From the NCBI GenBank assembly GCA_947460225.1, contig CANHHI010000090.1, positions 1 through 6,755 of the forward strand: a DNA stretch of 6,755 nucleotides, read 5' to 3'. The stretch is from Flavobacteriales bacterium (lineage in GTDB: Bacteria; Bacteroidota; Bacteroidia; Flavobacteriales_D; CANHHI01). Below the pieces are notes generated by a model. That model was not told the origin of the DNA, did not search any database, and saw only the letters and a list, made by a program, of their open reading frames with translations. Both the position numbers and the translations under genes were made by a program. Positions 5,026 through 6,755 of this stretch are shown in pieces; positions within the stretch are counted from its first letter, which is position 1, and each line of letters opens with the position of its first letter.

Positions 5026-6755
5026 TTATGCTACTCTCTTATCATACAAATACTTCTGAAACTCTATAAATAAGGCACTTATATCAGAAACGTTGCCCAA
5101 AACCGCCTTAGCATCCTCTAACGACTGATATTTGTTTGTAAGGAGTATTGGTAGTTTTTCTTGGTCAAGTTCCTCAACGCCAGTTTCAACGTATTTACTT
5201 AATACAAATTCAATAAACTCTTTTTGTTTATCGTTAAGTATGGCAAATATAGTTGCTTGTGATGCGGCTACTCGTTGCTCTCTGGTTAATGAGTTGTAGT
5301 TGCCATTAAAAACGTATTCTAATACATCAAACAAATCACTCTTTTCCATATTTACTAATTGCTGAACAATCAGTAAATCACTTTTAGGAAACCCAACTTC
5401 TTCTAACTTATCCAATAACACTTTTCGTGTCATTGGGTTACTCCAAAGGGTTCTTAGTTCTTCTTCGCTTTTGAATAAGTTAGGTAATGCTCCAAATAGG
5501 TTATTTAAAAATTCCTCTGCTGAAATTGGCTTACCATCTGCGCTCCAAAATGAAGTTGCAATCATAGATTGTATTTCACGCTCTTTGCCATCACGCAATT
5601 TTATTTTAATTTTTTGCCTTCTATTGCAATTGCAGTTTAATTCGCCACAAATTTCACAAGGTTCTTTTGGTGCTTTTTCGCATACACAAGGAGTTTGACC
5701 ACATACCTTGCAAGGTGGCTTTGGTTGTTTAGGCTCGCCTTCTGGTTCTGGGTCTATTGGTTCGCCATCCCATTCTGGGTCTGCAAAGTGATGGAAAGCA
5801 TCTACATAATCGTAAATGGTAAAAAACTCTTTACCATCAAATAAACGTGTACCACGACCAACAATTTGCTTAAACTCAATCATAGAGTTTACTGGTCGCA
5901 TTAAAACAATGTTACGTATGTTTCTTGCATCAACCCCAGTAGATAGTTTTTGCGATGTAGTTAAAATAGTTGGTATTGTTTTTTCGTTGTCTTGAAACTC
6001 TCGTAAAAACGTTTCTCCTATTTCGCCATCATTGGCAGTAACACGAACACAATAATTTGGGTCGGTGCTTGTTTTATATTGGTTTACTAAATCACGAACT
6101 GCAGCTGCGTGGTCTTGTGTAGCACAAAAAATAATGGCTTTTTCTTTTTGATTGGCTTCGTTCATATAAATTTGAACTCGTTTTGCCTCTCTTGCCTTTA
6201 TTTCAATAATGCGGTTAAAATCGCTCTCGGTATAGGTTTTACCTTCTTCAATTTCCCCTTCAATTATTTGGTCATCGCTGGTATAGACATAATCATCCAA
6301 CGTGGTTTTAATGCGTTTTACCTTAAATGGCGTTAAGAAACCATCGTTAATACCCTCTTTAAGCGAATAAATGTAAACTGGTTCGCCAAAGTATTTGTAA
6401 GTATCTACGTTGTCTTGTCTTTTAGGAGTAGCAGTTAAACCCAACTGAACTGCTGGGGCAAAATAATTCATAATGGCTCTCCAATTACCTTCGTCATTTG
6501 CACCACCTCTATGACACTCATCTATAATGATAAAGTCAAAATAATCTGGTGGATATGCTCCAAAGTAAGGTGCTGGTTTACCATCCTTATCAGTGCCACT
6601 CATAAAGGTTTGAAAAATGGTAAAGAAGATGCTTCCGTTAGTTGGTACGTTTCCTTTTTTCTTTATCTCGCTTGGTTTAATGCGTACCAACGCATCTTCT
6701 GGGAAAGCAGAAAATGAATTGTAGGCTTGGTCGGCTAATATGTTTCTATCTGCTA
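5026..6755 (-). CDS. hsdR: Type I restriction-modification R subunit (HsdR), 5' end beyond the window
   Basis: This is the ATP-dependent translocase and endonuclease subunit of a type I restriction system, EcoKI/EcoEI-like. The frame stays open to the window edge, so 575 C-terminal residues are visible; an apparent TTG start at 6690 is not the real one. The visible part begins at ADRNILADQ, which resembles the helicase motif Ia region. Then come motif II (DECH, 78-81), motif III (TATP, 107-110), a motif IV region (KAIIFCATQDHA), motif V (TGVDARNIRN, 272-281) and motif VI (QIVGRGTR, 296-303). A Pro/Glu-rich linker (about 325-347) leads to two CxxCx4CxC clusters (Cys348 to Cys358 and Cys366 to Cys376). 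The end (about 395-575) is an all-alpha domain like EcoEI_R_C. The N-terminal nuclease domain and Walker A are not in view, and neither are hsdM or hsdS. The gene is AT-richer than its neighbours, suggesting transfer. Another SF2 helicase-type defence protein is the less likely alternative. Confidence 0.88.
   Translation of the reverse strand, partial: ADRNILADQAYNSFSAFPEDALVRIKPSEIKKKGNVPTNGSIFFTIFQTFMSGTDKDGKPAPYFGAYPPDYFDFIIIDECHRGGANDEGNWRAIMNYFAPAVQLGLTATPKRQDNVDTYKYFGEPVYIYSLKEGINDGFLTPFKVKRIKTTLDDYVYTSDDQIIEGEIEEGKTYTESDFNRIIEIKAREAKRVQIYMNEANQKEKAIIFCATQDHAAAVRDLVNQYKTSTDPNYCVRVTANDGEIGETFLREFQDNEKTIPTILTTSQKLSTGVDARNIRNIVLMRPVNSMIEFKQIVGRGTRLFDGKEFFTIYDYVDAFHHFADPEWDGEPIDPEPEGEPKQPKPPCKVCGQTPCVCEKAPKEPCEICGELNCNCNRRQKIKIKLRDGKEREIQSMIATSFWSADGKPISAEEFLNNLFGALPNLFKSEEELRTLWSNPMTRKVLLDKLEEVGFPKSDLLIVQQLVNMEKSDLFDVLEYVFNGNYNSLTREQRVAASQATIFAILNDKQKEFIEFVLSKYVETGVEELDQEKLPILLTNKYQSLEDAKAVLGNVSDISALFIEFQKYLYDKRVA

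Noticed and set aside
1..6755. tRNA, rRNA, CRISPR array or insertion sequence
   Set aside because: No cloverleaf, rRNA-like sequence, regularly spaced direct repeats or transposase motifs were seen on either strand.

Overview
The window looks like a chromosomal segment of a Bacteroidota member (Sphingobacteriia, Saprospiria or Flavobacteriia-like; I cannot place it more finely). The basis is a large Oar-type TonB-dependent receptor with an N-terminal carboxypeptidase-regulatory-like domain, a TAnnTTTG-type promoter box, poor Shine-Dalgarno sequences and moderate-to-low GC. All four supported genes lie on the minus strand, so transcription runs from the right edge to the left edge.

Layout in transcription order. 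(1) 6755-5026 is a type I restriction-modification R subunit (HsdR) whose 5' end, including the nuclease domain and Walker A motif, is outside the window. (2) After an 8-nt gap, 5017-4355 encodes an OmpR/PhoB-family response regulator. (3) Overlapping it by 13 nt, 4367-3546 encodes a compact sensor histidine kinase with one membrane segment and essentially no extracytoplasmic domain. (4) A 205-nt gap with inverted repeats and a good Bacteroidota -7 box leads to (5) 3340-227, a 1037-residue outer-membrane TonB-dependent receptor. (6) The last 226 nt hold no convincing gene but are packed with short palindromes with 3-nt loops. Several of these have different arms around the same loop and context, which marks a structured repeat family and possibly tandem terminators.

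Functionally, the kinase and regulator form an obvious cognate pair. The receptor next to them could be a target, but this is only proximity. HsdR is the motor and nuclease subunit of a restriction system whose partners (HsdM, HsdS) would have to lie beyond the right edge. Its GC, hand-counted over five 60-nt lines, is about 35%, against about 43% for the two-component genes and 46% for the receptor. This fits an acquired restriction locus ending almost exactly where the two-component operon begins.

I did not find a clearly new biological system. The most interesting items are the covarying hairpin repeats at 1-228, the two inverted repeats around the receptor promoter, the duplicated cysteine cluster in HsdR, and the tight hsdR/two-component junction.
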